DNA of 64,000 nt from contig NZ_RHHS01000032.1 in NCBI RefSeq assembly GCF_003710935.1, positions 62,001 to 126,000 on the forward strand, in the 5' to 3' direction. This DNA is from Brevibacillus gelatini (lineage in GTDB: Bacteria; Bacillota; Bacilli; Brevibacillales; Brevibacillaceae). Under the pieces are notes generated by a model. The model was given only the letters and a program-made list of their open reading frames with translations. It did not search any database and was not told the origin of the DNA. The translations under genes were made by a program, and so were the position numbers. Below are positions 43,456-52,273 of the stretch, one piece after another (position 1 is the first letter of the stretch; each line of letters starts with the position of its first letter).

Positions 43456-43765
43456 ACTAGCGTCGTCACCTTCGTACGGCGCAACGTAGGGAGAGCTACC
43501 TCTTCCATCATGTGCCTATTGCTAATCATCCGTTCAATGCATACATATCGTTATTCTTCGCGTCTACAAAATTGATCCCAACCCTAGGGGAGGACAAACG
43601 AGGCGATTCCCGTTCTCTAGCTCAATAATACGGAAAGCATCCCCATCATAATCAAGCTCGTTATTTTTATAGGACGCGCAAATACTTAATACTAAGCGTC
43701 TTTTTTTGCCAGCCTTCCCCATACAACACCCAAACCAAGGGTAAAAAATAAGACATATTTGTTAA

Positions 43766-44041
43766 AAAAAACGGAATAAAGGCAAAAAAGACACAGAAAA
43801 ATACACTAAGAATCAACTTAAAGTAAACAAGAACCCGGGAGCGGCAAAAGCTTGGGAGAATTATTTGGATGCTTCCATTTCTCCTAAAGCGCTTACTGAA
43901 AAAAATCTGTCCGTACCTTTATTTAATCAATGGAGTAAGGATGTCGCTTCTAGTTACAGAAGTAGTGCTTGTGGACCAACAACCATATCCGCAATTACGG
44001 AATATTGGAGAACGTCAAAAGGAAAAAGCAATCTAACCTAA
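43766..44041 (+). pseudogene. Remnant of a C39-like cysteine peptidase gene
   Basis: An open frame without a start codon encodes ~91 residues: NPGAAKAWENYLDAS, VPLFNQWSKDVASSYRSS, then the active-site-type motif ACGPTTISAITEYWRT. The CGPT motif and following helix resemble the N-terminal part of Peptidase_C39_2-like proteins. The His and Asp half is missing, so it is inactive. A hairpin with GGCGAC/GTCGCC and a T-run follows at ~44053-44098. Confidence 0.55.
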
Positions 44042-44368
44042 AGTATATCTGCGGCGACCATTTCCCTATACTTCACTGGGAAAAGTCGCCATTTTTTCTT
44101 AAGAAAACAGAATTGATGAAGAGCGCAGAACTTTGTATGTTGGGATGGCAAGATCGGAGAGCAAGCTGTATCTTACATACTCCCTAAATAGAGAGGGGGA
44201 AGAAAGAGAGAAAAGTCACTTTTTACTGACATTCCAGTTGAAGAGACTTTTCAGTCGTAATATGAGGACTCGATCACGGGAATGAATATGCGAATTTCGC
44301 CGCATTTCCCCCCTTCACCAAACTGTATTGACAAAGTAGTAGACCTATTCTAGGTGATTTGGGTTTAG

Positions 44369-44540
44369 TCTTTTGTCAACTTTCAATTATTCGAATTAGT
44401 GAAGGATATTAGAGAAGAGCAAGAAAGACTACTTTGGGTTGATTTTGTGATCTTTCAATTCCCTTTATGGTGGTACTTTGTTTCTTATATTCTGAAAGGC
44501 TGGTTTAATCGAGTGTTTGCCTAGGGCTTTGTTTATGCTA
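44369..44540 (+). pseudogene. Remnant of a flavodoxin-like NAD(P)H quinone reductase gene
   Basis: The frame reads VKDIREEQERLLWVDFVIFQFPLWWYFV, here seen as adjacent landmarks, then ILKGWFNRVFA, a TAG stop and GFVYA. This is the FMN-binding core of MdaB/KefF-type Flavodoxin_2 oxidoreductases (FQFPLWW, KGWFDRVF, GFxYG). Only ~55 residues remain. It joins the IS orfB remnant directly at about 44540, so the junction is a deletion or insertion point. Confidence 0.6.
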
Positions 44541-44830
44541 CATGGCGATCAGGGCAGCGTGTATACGTCTCATCCTATCAAGCAGCCGTTAAGAGAAAAG
44601 GCATTACCATGAGCATGTCCCGTAAGGGTGCGCCCGCTGATAATGCCCTATCGAGTCGTTTCATTCCACACTAAAGTCTGAAACGTTCTATCTCGATAAT
44701 TGTATTTGTACGACGACTGCCATCGTTGTACAGATTGTTCAAGACTACATTCATTACTATAACTCAGTTTGCATTCAAACGAAACTAAACAACAAGTCTC
44801 CAATTTAATTTCGGCAACTGGCTGCTTAAA
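44541..44830 (+). pseudogene. IS3-family orfB, C-terminal remnant with frameshifts
   Basis: Three frames together spell the C-terminal part of an IS3 rve integrase: DQGSVYTS, then KRKGITMSMSRKGAPADNAL, then ESFHSTLKSETFYL and DYIHYYNSV. At least two frameshifts and the loss of the N-terminal DDE residues inactivate it. The right inverted repeat lies 37 bp downstream. Confidence 0.8.
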
Positions 44831-44907
44831 TGGCATGGCAAAGGTGTTTTGATCCCTGTCCCACGGACGGGGGTCAGTCCCTTCATTCCCGCAGCTCTTT
44901 TTGCATG

Positions 44908-47091
44908 TTACTCCCAAAACAGCTCCAGCTTGTCCCCGCTTTTCAGCTCCGTCTGGAAGCTGGCTTGCTCGCCGTTCACCAGCATGACGAAGCCGGAGAT
45001 GCTTTCGCTGTCAGGCTTCTCCAGGGAGAAGTTGACAAAACGGAAAACGTCGCTGAATACAGGCGGAGCGGCTGGCGTGGATTTTACGGTAATCACTGCG
45101 CCGTCCGACACCAGTTCGTCTGCCGTTGCCGCTCTGCCGTCTACGGTGATCGACACTTGCGCCACAGGCAGAACGACGCGCTCGCCGTTAAAGAAAACGG
45201 TCATCGTCTCCTGCACCCACTCTTCCAGCGGAATCACATCGCGGATGGCTGGCGGCGCGACTTCCTCCAAATGATAGTGCAGCACATCGCCTTGCCGGAT
45301 GGTGTCTCCGAACGCGGCGGGCTTGCCGTTCACCAGGAGGATCGGATTGTGGGAAGGAAGGGTATAAGACTGACCATTGACACTGAAATGCAGTCTGGTT
45401 TGCGCAGACTGTTCCCCTGACGCGAGCAGCCCGGCTGACTCCAGCACCTGGGATACAGTGCGTGGCAGGAAAATTTCTACCTCCGCCCGATCGTCCAGTT
45501 GGTCGTCAAGCTGGGCAGGTGCGCCGTTTACCCGGATCATCGGACCGAGCGAGAGCGGGCGGTCATTGCAGGTGATGTCCAAAGTGTCCAGGTGGTCGAG
45601 CAGGTCGCGCACCAACACGCTGGCGTCCTCGCCGTTTGTTCCGGCGACAACCGTGATGCTGTCCCCATCCGCAATCGGCGCGTCGAGACTCGCTGCCTCG
45701 CCGTTTTTCATGATGACCGGAGGCGTGCCGTGTTTGCCGGGAATCATTTTCATCCTGCCGTTGACGGTGACGCTCATCGCCAGCCCCGGTCTTCCGTACA
45801 GACGGCGAATGTCAAGGCCAGCGGCAATCAAGGTATCGCCCAAAGACATTTTCCGCAAGTCAAAAATGCGCAGCGGTGTGTCGTTGACGGTGACAGTGAC
45901 GTAGCGGAGAGGATGACGGCGGGCTGCTACCGCGATTCCTACGGGCGTCACAAACTCAGGGCCGCTGAGAGCCGGTATGTCTCCCACGAACTGCTTGATG
46001 GCGTCGCCGCCTCTGACGGCGACACGCGCCGCTGGCATGTTCAAAAACTGGGCGACTTTTCCCGGGAGGCCAGGGGTAAGGCTGCCACCGCCAATCAGCA
46101 TGACGGCCTGCGGCGCTTTGCCGTTCAATTCGCTGATTTTCGTTGCAATTTTTTCTGCCAACTGTGAGATTTCAGCGTCAATCGCGCTGGTTACTTCAGC
46201 TGCGCTCATTGTGTGCTCCATGCCGAGAATGTCCGTAAAGGTAACAGACTCATGGGTGGTGAGCTGGCGCTTGACCTCTTCCGCCATCGGAAAATCGAGC
46301 AAAAAGGCATTCATCAGCGCATCGGTGATCTCGTCTCCGGCTACGGGTACCATGCCGTAGGCCGTAATGGTCCCTTCCTCGGTCAAAGCGACGTCAGAGG
46401 TGCCCGCGCCGATGTCGACGAGCGCAATGTTGAGTCGGCGCATGGTCACAGGGATGAGCACGTTGATGGCCGCAATCGGCTCCAATGTGAGCGCCTGCAT
46501 CTCCAGATCGCACCGTTTCAGGGCGGCGATCAGCGAGTCAACGACTACTCGCGGGAGGAATGTCGCGATCACGTCGGCGCTGGCCGTATCTCCCCGCTGG
46601 TCGATCAGGCTGCCGATCAGTTCATCGTCCAGATAGTAGTTGACGACACTGTAACCGACACAGTAATAGCGCGTGGCGTCCAGCTCGCGCAGTTCTTTCG
46701 CCAGTTCAGCCTGTGCTTCCTGCACGGCGGCAAACTCCAGGGCCACGACATTCTCGCGTGTGATAAAAGCGTGTCTGGACAACGGCATGTCCACACGCAC
46801 GCGCCGGGTGCGCAGCGAGCGGCCGGCTGCCGCCACGGCTACCTGGCGCAGCGGTCCGTGTTTTTCTTCCAGTTCTTCTTTTATTTCCTTGATAACCTTC
46901 GCGACAGCGACGATGTCGTGAATCTGTCCGTCCAGCATGGAGCGCTCGTCATGTTCGCGGATGGCGTAATCCAGCACGCGAAACTGGTCATTGTTCGCCT
47001 CCACGATCAGTCCGACGACGCTGCGCGTTCCAATATCCAGGGAAAAAATCAGCTCAGGGGAGCCTGGTTCTGTATAGGCTGACAAAGGCAA
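44908..47091 (-). CDS. FtsA-like ATPase with long C-terminal extension
   Basis: 727 aa. Residues ~12-395 are an actin-like FtsA/PilM-type ATPase: phosphate-1 FSLDIGTRSVVGLIV, DGQIHDIVAVAKVI, AAAGRSLRTRRV, IALVDIGAGTSDVAL (phosphate-2) and AVMLIGGGSLTPGLPG (adenosine). The C-terminal ~330 residues contain at least four ~70-80-aa segments with the pattern (V/I)xVNGxxxxL...GD, such as VTVNDTPLRIFDL, IRVNGAPAQLDDQL, ILLVNGKPAAFGD, and VMLVNGEQASFQTELKSGDKLEL, suggesting beta-grasp-like repeats. True FtsA ends near 420 aa with an amphipathic helix, which is absent here. It is not next to ftsZ. The role may be a non-divisome membrane scaffold or pilus-type ATPase (inference). Confidence 0.8.
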   Translation of the reverse strand: MPLSAYTEPGSPELIFSLDIGTRSVVGLIVEANNDQFRVLDYAIREHDERSMLDGQIHDIVAVAKVIKEIKEELEEKHGPLRQVAVAAAGRSLRTRRVRVDMPLSRHAFITRENVVALEFAAVQEAQAELAKELRELDATRYYCVGYSVVNYYLDDELIGSLIDQRGDTASADVIATFLPRVVVDSLIAALKRCDLEMQALTLEPIAAINVLIPVTMRRLNIALVDIGAGTSDVALTEEGTITAYGMVPVAGDEITDALMNAFLLDFPMAEEVKRQLTTHESVTFTDILGMEHTMSAAEVTSAIDAEISQLAEKIATKISELNGKAPQAVMLIGGGSLTPGLPGKVAQFLNMPAARVAVRGGDAIKQFVGDIPALSGPEFVTPVGIAVAARRHPLRYVTVTVNDTPLRIFDLRKMSLGDTLIAAGLDIRRLYGRPGLAMSVTVNGRMKMIPGKHGTPPVIMKNGEAASLDAPIADGDSITVVAGTNGEDASVLVRDLLDHLDTLDITCNDRPLSLGPMIRVNGAPAQLDDQLDDRAEVEIFLPRTVSQVLESAGLLASGEQSAQTRLHFSVNGQSYTLPSHNPILLVNGKPAAFGDTIRQGDVLHYHLEEVAPPAIRDVIPLEEWVQETMTVFFNGERVVLPVAQVSITVDGRAATADELVSDGAVITVKSTPAAPPVFSDVFRFVNFSLEKPDSESISGFVMLVNGEQASFQTELKSGDKLELFWE

Positions 47092-47158
47092 GTCACTCCC
47101 TCGTTTTCATGTAAATCCACAAAGACAGGTCATAAAAGCAGATAGAACATATATCCAT

Positions 47159-47197
47159 TTGATTCGACCAAAACCTTAGAGAATCCTGTCGAATCAA
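47159..47197. repeat. Inverted repeat upstream of the FtsA-like gene
   Basis: TTGATTCGAC (47159-47168) and GTCGAATCAA (47188-47197) form a perfect 10-bp inverted repeat with a 19-bp loop. It lies ~70 bp upstream of the FtsA-like start and has no T-run, so an operator or mRNA hairpin is more likely than a terminator. Confidence 0.6.
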
Positions 47198-47280
47198 GGA
47201 ATCTTCCCGTATTTGGCGAAGAATTTGCAAAGATAAAAAAACATAAACAATTTACTTTCGCGCTTTTTGGCGCTAAACTG

Positions 47281-47309
47281 CTGACAAGGGAGTACGAATC
47301 GATTATAAT
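47281..47309 (+). promoter_or_regulatory. aroA promoter
   Basis: -35 CTGACA (47281-47286), a 17-bp spacer and a perfect -10 TATAAT (47304-47309), 63 bp before the aroA start. Confidence 0.75.
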
Positions 47310-47371
47310 AACCGTAATTTATCGCCAACCACCTAGAAAACCTATATAAAAAGAGGAGAGTGGAGAGACAA

Positions 47372-48469
47372 ATGGCACACGATCAAATTGAAATCATGCG
47401 CAAGCAGATTGACGAAATCAATCTGCAAATCCTGGACTTAATCAACAAGCGGGCGACATTGGTGCAAGAGCTTGGAAAAGAAAAAGAAAAGCTGGGCAGC
47501 AACCGCTTCGATCCCGAGCGTGAGCGCCAAATGCTCAACCTGATCGTGGAGAACAACAAAGGACCGTTCAACGACAATACTGTCCGCCATCTGTTCAAGC
47601 AAATTTTCCAGGTATCCCTGGACCTGCAAAACGAAGACAAGAAAAAAGTGCTGCTGGTCAGCCGCAAGAAAAAAGCGGAAGACACCGTGATTACGGTAAA
47701 AGGTGTCGAGTTCGGCGGAGGCAGTCCAATCCTGATCGCCGGTCCTTGCTCCGTTGAAAGCTACGAGCAGGTGAGAGCCGTAGCGGAGAACCATGCGAAG
47801 CGCGGTCTGAGAACATTGCGCGGCGGTGCATACAAGCCTCGCACGTCTCCATACGACTTCCAGGGTCTTGGCGTAGAAGGTCTGAAAATCCTGAAGCGGA
47901 TCGGGGACGAGTTCAACCTCGTCACGATCAGCGAAATCGTGACACCTGCCGATCTGGAACTGGCAGCACAGTACATTGACGTCATCCAAATCGGCGCGCG
48001 CAACATGCAAAACTTCGAATTGCTGAAGGCAGCAGGCCGTGTGAACAAGCCTATCCTGCTGAAGCGCGGTCTGGCGGCTACGATCGAGGAATTCATCTAC
48101 GCAGCCGAGTACATCGTCTCCAAAGGCAATACGCAAGTGATGCTGTGTGAACGCGGGATTCGCACCTACGAAAAAGCGACGCGCAACACGCTCGACATCT
48201 CTGCCGTGCCGCTGCTCAAGCAAGAGACACACTTGCCTGTATTCGTCGATGTGACACACTCCACCGGCCGCCGCGACCTGTTGCTGCCTTGCGCCAAAGC
48301 CGGATTTGCCATCGGTTCCGACGGGGTCATGGTCGAGGTTCACCCGGATCCGGACGTAGCGCTGTCTGATGCGAAGCAACAGCTCAACATTCCTCAATTC
48401 AACGAGTTCCTCGATGAATTGCTCGCTTCCGGCCTGTACAAAGGCGAAGTTGTAGCGGCAAGAGGATAA
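47372..48469 (+). CDS. aroA: Bifunctional chorismate mutase / DAHP synthase
   Basis: 365 aa (Bacillus nomenclature aroA; not EPSP synthase). The N-terminal chorismate mutase AroQ domain (1-90) reads [26 protein letters not shown] with [10 protein letters not shown]. The C-terminal DAHP synthase barrel (~105-360) has [80 protein letters not shown] and [14 protein letters not shown]. It makes DAHP from PEP and erythrose 4-phosphate at the head of the shikimate pathway; the mutase domain gives feedback control by chorismate/prephenate. ATG 47372, with GGAGAG upstream, replaces the GTG at 47360. The aroA-ccpA neighbourhood matches Bacillus. Confidence 0.95.
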   Translation: MAHDQIEIMRKQIDEINLQILDLINKRATLVQELGKEKEKLGSNRFDPERERQMLNLIVENNKGPFNDNTVRHLFKQIFQVSLDLQNEDKKKVLLVSRKKKAEDTVITVKGVEFGGGSPILIAGPCSVESYEQVRAVAENHAKRGLRTLRGGAYKPRTSPYDFQGLGVEGLKILKRIGDEFNLVTISEIVTPADLELAAQYIDVIQIGARNMQNFELLKAAGRVNKPILLKRGLAATIEEFIYAAEYIVSKGNTQVMLCERGIRTYEKATRNTLDISAVPLLKQETHLPVFVDVTHSTGRRDLLLPCAKAGFAIGSDGVMVEVHPDPDVALSDAKQQLNIPQFNEFLDELLASGLYKGEVVAARG

Positions 48470-48494
48470 CGAAACCGTTTGAAGTGAGTATACG

Positions 48495-48526
48495 GGTCCT
48501 TCCTGAGCGCAGGGAGGGCCTTTCTC
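48495..48526 (+). terminator. Probable terminator after aroA
   Basis: GGTCCTTCCT (48495-48504) pairs with AGGGAGGGCC (48511-48520) with one mismatch and G-U pairs, followed by TTTCTC. Confidence 0.6.
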
Positions 48527-48598
48527 ATTTGACGAACCTTGGCCGACCAAGTAAGCTAGGATTTAAGTGCTGATTATCGGCAAAGGAGGCTATGCCAG

Positions 48599-48907
48599 AT
48601 GAATGATCGTGACCACTGCTGCTCGTCTGATCGCGCCACCGTGCGTCCTGATAAAATCAAAGCGAATCTCGTTTCCCGGCTCAATCGGGTAGAGGGGCAA
48701 ATTCGCGGAATACGCGGGATGGTGGAAAAAGACGTCTACTGCGACGATATTCTCAACCAGATTGCGGCTGTGCAGTCCGCCTTGAATGCCGTGGGCAAAA
48801 TGCTCTTGGAGGGACACATGAAAAGCTGTGTCATCGAGCGCATCCAGCAAGGGGATAGCGAAGTGATTGACGAGCTTTTGAAAACGATGAACAAACTGAT
48901 GAAATAA
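48599..48907 (+). CDS. csoR: CsoR/RcnR-family metal-sensing repressor
   Basis: 102 aa all-helical repressor. The family core is LVSRLNRVEGQIRGIRGMVEKDVYCDDILNQIAAVQSALN, quoted here as the landmarks RLNRVEGQIRGI and YCDDIL. Copper-type ligands are conserved: Cys in YCDD, then His and Cys in EGHMKSCVIE, the C-H-C set of CsoR, which binds Cu(I). The N-terminus has extra His/Cys (DHCCSSD) that may bind metal. AAAGGAGG lies before the ATG. No copA or copZ is adjacent, so it either acts in trans or senses a different metal or sulfane sulfur (inference). Confidence 0.87.
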   Translation: MNDRDHCCSSDRATVRPDKIKANLVSRLNRVEGQIRGIRGMVEKDVYCDDILNQIAAVQSALNAVGKMLLEGHMKSCVIERIQQGDSEVIDELLKTMNKLMK

Positions 48908-49022
48908 CGGCAGAATAGGCCGTAAAAACGATTGCATCGATATAAGGCTTGTCGTATCATAGGTGCATACATTTATGAAAATAACTATGAAAACCAATAT
49001 ATAGGGAAAGTGAGGGCGTGTG

Positions 49023-50033
49023 ATGCCGGTAACAATCTACGACGTGGCAAGAGAAGCGGGGGTTTCGATGGCGACTGTCTCCCGTGTTGTCAACGGGAAC
49101 CCGAACGTAAAGCCTTTGACCCGAAAAAAGGTACTGGCAGCGATTGAACGTCTGGGGTATCGACCAAATGCCGTTGCCCGCGGTCTCGCCAGCAAAAAAA
49201 CCACAACCGTCGGTGTCATCATACCGGATATCTCCAGCCTGTTTTTTTCTGAATTGGCGCGTGGGATTGAAGACATTGCAACCATGTACAAGTACAACAT
49301 CATCCTTTGCAACTCGGACCAGCGGATGGAAAAGGAGCTGCAGCTCATCAATACGCTGCTCGAAAAGCAGGTGGACGGGCTGCTGTTCCTGGGAGCCGAA
49401 GTCAAAGAGGAGCATTTGCAGGCCTTGACCAGCACCTCGGTGCCGACTGTTCTGGCTGCGACCCGCGATGCGGACAACGTGCTTCCGTCGGTGAGCATCG
49501 ACCACTTCCAGGCTGCCTATGACGCGACAGAAGCGCTGGTTTCTCGCGGCCACAAGCGGATCGCGATGATTTCAGGTCCGCCCAACGACCCGCTCAGTGG
49601 CCTGATGCGCTACGAGGGGTACAAAAAAGCGTTGAACGACGGCGGCATTGAGCTGGACGAGAAACTGGTTGCGACAGGCAACTACTTCTACGAGTCAGGT
49701 TTGGCGACAACCAAGGCATTCCTTGCGCTTGCCGAGCCGCCTACAGCGATTTTCGCGGCCAACGACGAAATGGCGATTGGCGCGATCCACGCCATCCAGG
49801 ATTCCGGTCTGAATGTGCCGGACGATATTGAAGTGATCGGTCACGACAATATCCGCCTCGTGGAAATGGTGCGTCCGCGCCTGACTTCCGTGGTGCAGCC
49901 GATGTACGATATTGGGGCCGTCGCGATGCGCCTTTTGACGAAGTACATGAACAACGAAAACGTGGAAGAGCACGTGGTGCTGCTGCCGCACCGGATCGAG
50001 TTCCGGGAGAGCACGAAGCCACAGCAGGCGTAA
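49023..50033 (+). CDS. ccpA: Catabolite control protein A
   Basis: 336 aa LacI-family global regulator of carbon catabolite control; acts with HPr-Ser46-P at cre sites. The HTH (3-50) reads [27 protein letters not shown], seen as [17 protein letters not shown]. The hinge is [15 protein letters not shown], and the effector domain has [24 protein letters not shown] and [18 protein letters not shown]. It is very close to Bacillus CcpA across its length. ATG 49023 is used, behind GTGAGGG. Genomic order aroA-(csoR)-ccpA-(mtnN)-acuABC is the Bacillales arrangement with insertions. Known targets of CcpA in Bacillus include the acu genes downstream. Confidence 0.94.
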   Translation: MPVTIYDVAREAGVSMATVSRVVNGNPNVKPLTRKKVLAAIERLGYRPNAVARGLASKKTTTVGVIIPDISSLFFSELARGIEDIATMYKYNIILCNSDQRMEKELQLINTLLEKQVDGLLFLGAEVKEEHLQALTSTSVPTVLAATRDADNVLPSVSIDHFQAAYDATEALVSRGHKRIAMISGPPNDPLSGLMRYEGYKKALNDGGIELDEKLVATGNYFYESGLATTKAFLALAEPPTAIFAANDEMAIGAIHAIQDSGLNVPDDIEVIGHDNIRLVEMVRPRLTSVVQPMYDIGAVAMRLLTKYMNNENVEEHVVLLPHRIEFRESTKPQQA

Positions 50034-50066
50034 GCGCCGTGCTGTTGACAGCATGAGGAGGATGGA

Positions 50067-51005
50067 ATGATGCGGTACGGTATTATCGGTGCCATGGATG
50101 AAGAAATTGCGCTGTACCTGGAAGTGATGGAACAGACGGTTGCAACCGTCAAAGCCGGAGTGACCTACTATACAGGCAAGATGGAAGGAAAAGAAGTCGT
50201 GCTGTGCAAATCAGGCGTTGGCAAGGTCAATGCCGCCGTCACGACGCAAATCCTGATCGACCAGTTCCAGGTGGAACGAGTCATTTTTACAGGGGTGGCC
50301 GGAGCGGTTCACCCGGAACTGAACATTGGCGATATTGTCGTCTCAACAGATTGCCTCCAGCATGACATTGACGTGACGCCGCTCGGTTTTGCCCCAGGGC
50401 AAATTCCTTTTACCGAGCAGTGGATCTGGGAAGCCGACAAAGAGCTGATGCAGCAGGCAATTGAAGCTGGCAAGGAGCTGGAAGCAGGCGTCCAGGTCGT
50501 GAGCGGCCGCATTTTGTCCGGCGACCAGTTCGTAGCCAGTCGGGAAAAAGTGCAATGGCTGTATGAGCAGTTCGGCGCTCACTGCACGGAAATGGAAGGC
50601 GCCGCCGTCGGACAAGTATGTGCGATGAACGGCGTACCGTTTGTCGTCGTGCGCTCCATGTCCGACAAGGCAGACGGCTCGGCGCACGTCAACTTCGTCG
50701 AGTTTACCAAGCTCGCTTCGCAGCGCTCCTATGCGATTGTCCGCAACATGCTGACAGCCGATGCAGGTGCATCACAGCCGGGCGTGATCGTCTACTCGAC
50801 GAAAAACTGCGTCGACTGTGATATGGTCAAGCAATGGCTGACGGCAAAAGGCATCTCCTTCGAAGTGCGCGACGTTATGACCAGCCGCGTTTACCAGGAG
50901 GAAGTCGAGCGCTTTGGCTTTATGGGCGTTCCGGTGACAGTCGTGGGCGACAAAGCGGTCAAAGGCTTCGCACCGGCCGAGTTGGAAGCACTGGTACAAA
51001 AATAG
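50067..51005 (+). CDS. mtnN: MTA/SAH nucleosidase fused to a glutaredoxin domain
   Basis: 312 aa. Residues 1-230 are methylthioadenosine/S-adenosylhomocysteine nucleosidase: YGIIGAMDEEIALY with the catalytic-site Glu, KSGVGKVNAAVTTQ, GVAGAVHPELNIGDIVVS, SGDQFVASREKV, the EMEGAAVGQVC motif, and VRSMSDKADGSAHVNF with the catalytic Asp. Residues ~238-312 are a glutaredoxin/NrdH-like domain: IVYSTKNCVDCDMVKQWL with CXXC, then RFGFMGVPVTVVGD with cis-Pro. Stand-alone MtnN ends near 230. Both moieties look intact. GAGGAGGATGG lies before ATG 50067; ATG 50070 is an alternative. Confidence 0.9.
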   Translation: MMRYGIIGAMDEEIALYLEVMEQTVATVKAGVTYYTGKMEGKEVVLCKSGVGKVNAAVTTQILIDQFQVERVIFTGVAGAVHPELNIGDIVVSTDCLQHDIDVTPLGFAPGQIPFTEQWIWEADKELMQQAIEAGKELEAGVQVVSGRILSGDQFVASREKVQWLYEQFGAHCTEMEGAAVGQVCAMNGVPFVVVRSMSDKADGSAHVNFVEFTKLASQRSYAIVRNMLTADAGASQPGVIVYSTKNCVDCDMVKQWLTAKGISFEVRDVMTSRVYQEEVERFGFMGVPVTVVGDKAVKGFAPAELEALVQK

Positions 51006-51017
51006 CAAAAGACGAAG

Positions 51018-51070
51018 AAGCGGGAAGATCGGCATCACAAGGAGATGCGTGGTCTGCCCGCTTTTTTTTG
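51018..51070 (+). terminator. Terminator after mtnN
   Basis: AGCGGG (51019-51024) pairs with CCCGCT (51057-51062), with an inner GCATC/GATGC hairpin, then TTTTTTTT. Confidence 0.82.
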
Positions 51071-51115
51071 TTTCTCCCTTTTCCCGCAAGAGCGAAAAAA
51101 AAAGAGCAAGCAAAC

Positions 51116-52273
51116 TCATTTGCCTGCTCCAGTCGGCGCGTACTGCATCGCCCGTTCCAGGGTAATCCGGTTTTTTTCGGTAATTTCTGCGCGGCGGGGA
51201 ATGGCCGGAAACGGTTCGTCGAACAGGCGCAGCGGCAGCGGCAAATCAGTCTGCGGCTGCCAGCGCTGAAGCCAGCTCGTTGGCAGGTCGCCGTCCTCCA
51301 GCGGCTGATCGCTCATTTCGCTCCATAACAGTGTCCACGCTCGCGGCACGACCCGCCAAATGTCGTAGCCGCCACCTCCTACCGCGATCCAGCGTCCGTC
51401 GCAATACGTATGGGCGAGCTGGTGGGCAAGCCGGGGAATCGCCTGGTAAATTTTCATCGAGCAAGAGAGGTGCGTCAGCGGATCAAACGTATGGGCATCG
51501 CAGCCGTTTTGGGTCAAGATTACGTCCGGCTTGAAGCCGTTCGCCAGCTTGGAGACCAGCTCTTCGTACACGGCAAGAAACGAGTCGTCTTCCGTGAAGG
51601 CATCGAGCGGCACATTGACGGAATAACCGTAACCGCTTCCATCCCCGCGTTCCGAAAGATTTCCTGTTCCTGGAAACAGGTATTTGCCCGTCTCATGGAT
51701 GGAAACGGTGAGGACGTTGGGATCATCGTAAAACGCCCATTGTACACCGTCGCCATGATGAGCATCGGTGTCGATGTACATGACCCGGACATTCCAATGC
51801 TTGCGCAAATAGGCGATGGCAACGGAGCAGTCATTGTAGATGCAAAAGCCCGATGCCCTCCCGCGAAACGCGTGATGCAGGCCGCCGGCAGGATTGAAGG
51901 CGTGCTCGGCTTGTCCATGCATGACGGCATCGACGGCATTCAGCGTCCCTCCGACAATGAGGGCAGCCGATTCATGCATATTGCGAAAACAGGGGACGTC
52001 CTCGGTGCCAAGACCGTAGCTCATCGCCTGCGGAAGCTCTGCTTCGCTGTGTCCCTGCTCGCGGACGAACTCGATGTAGCGCCTGTCGTGGACGAGGGCG
52101 AGCTCATCGTCCGTAGCCATGCGCGGAGCCAGCAGGTCTGACTCATTGAGCAGGCCATAGCTGCTCATCAGATCGTGCATGAGCAGCAGACGGCGCTGGT
52201 TAAACGGGTGGTCATCGTGAAAGTAATACTTCGTGTAGTCGGGGGAGTAGATCAGACGAGCATTCCGGCTCAC
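51116..52273 (-). CDS. acuC: Acetoin utilisation protein AcuC (histone deacetylase-like)
   Basis: 385 aa zinc hydrolase of the arginase/HDAC fold; in Bacillus, AcuC deacetylates and so reactivates acetyl-CoA synthetase. Landmarks: RQGH-like LVHDRRYIEFV, GGTLNAVDAVMHGQ, AFNPAGGLHHAFRGRASGFCIYND with the catalytic His pair, MYIDTDAHHGDGVQWAFY with zinc-binding Asp and His, SIHETGKYLFPGTG, ILTQNGCDAHTFDPLTHL with a zinc Asp, and GGGGYDIWRVVPRAW. The start overlaps the acuB stop by 4 bp. It is the last gene of acuABC. Confidence 0.93.
   Translation of the reverse strand: MSRNARLIYSPDYTKYYFHDDHPFNQRRLLLMHDLMSSYGLLNESDLLAPRMATDDELALVHDRRYIEFVREQGHSEAELPQAMSYGLGTEDVPCFRNMHESAALIVGGTLNAVDAVMHGQAEHAFNPAGGLHHAFRGRASGFCIYNDCSVAIAYLRKHWNVRVMYIDTDAHHGDGVQWAFYDDPNVLTVSIHETGKYLFPGTGNLSERGDGSGYGYSVNVPLDAFTEDDSFLAVYEELVSKLANGFKPDVILTQNGCDAHTFDPLTHLSCSMKIYQAIPRLAHQLAHTYCDGRWIAVGGGGYDIWRVVPRAWTLLWSEMSDQPLEDGDLPTSWLQRWQPQTDLPLPLRLFDEPFPAIPRRAEITEKNRITLERAMQYAPTGAGK

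Larger units (their letters stand above)
43182..44880. mobile_element. Degenerate IS3-family element with unrelated debris inside
   Basis: Terminal inverted repeats remain: GGACTGACCCCGTG at 43182-43195 and ACGGGGGTCAGTCC at 44867-44880, one base different in length. An orfA fragment lies at the left and a frameshifted orfB fragment at the right. The middle is not IS sequence: it carries remnants of a C39-like peptidase and a quinone-reductase gene. Base composition is clearly more AT-rich than the flanks. No functional transposase can be made. Confidence 0.8.

Noticed and set aside
43969-44187. A 72-aa ORF in the IS graveyard
   Set aside because: It reads across the peptidase remnant and its hairpin in another frame; no family features.
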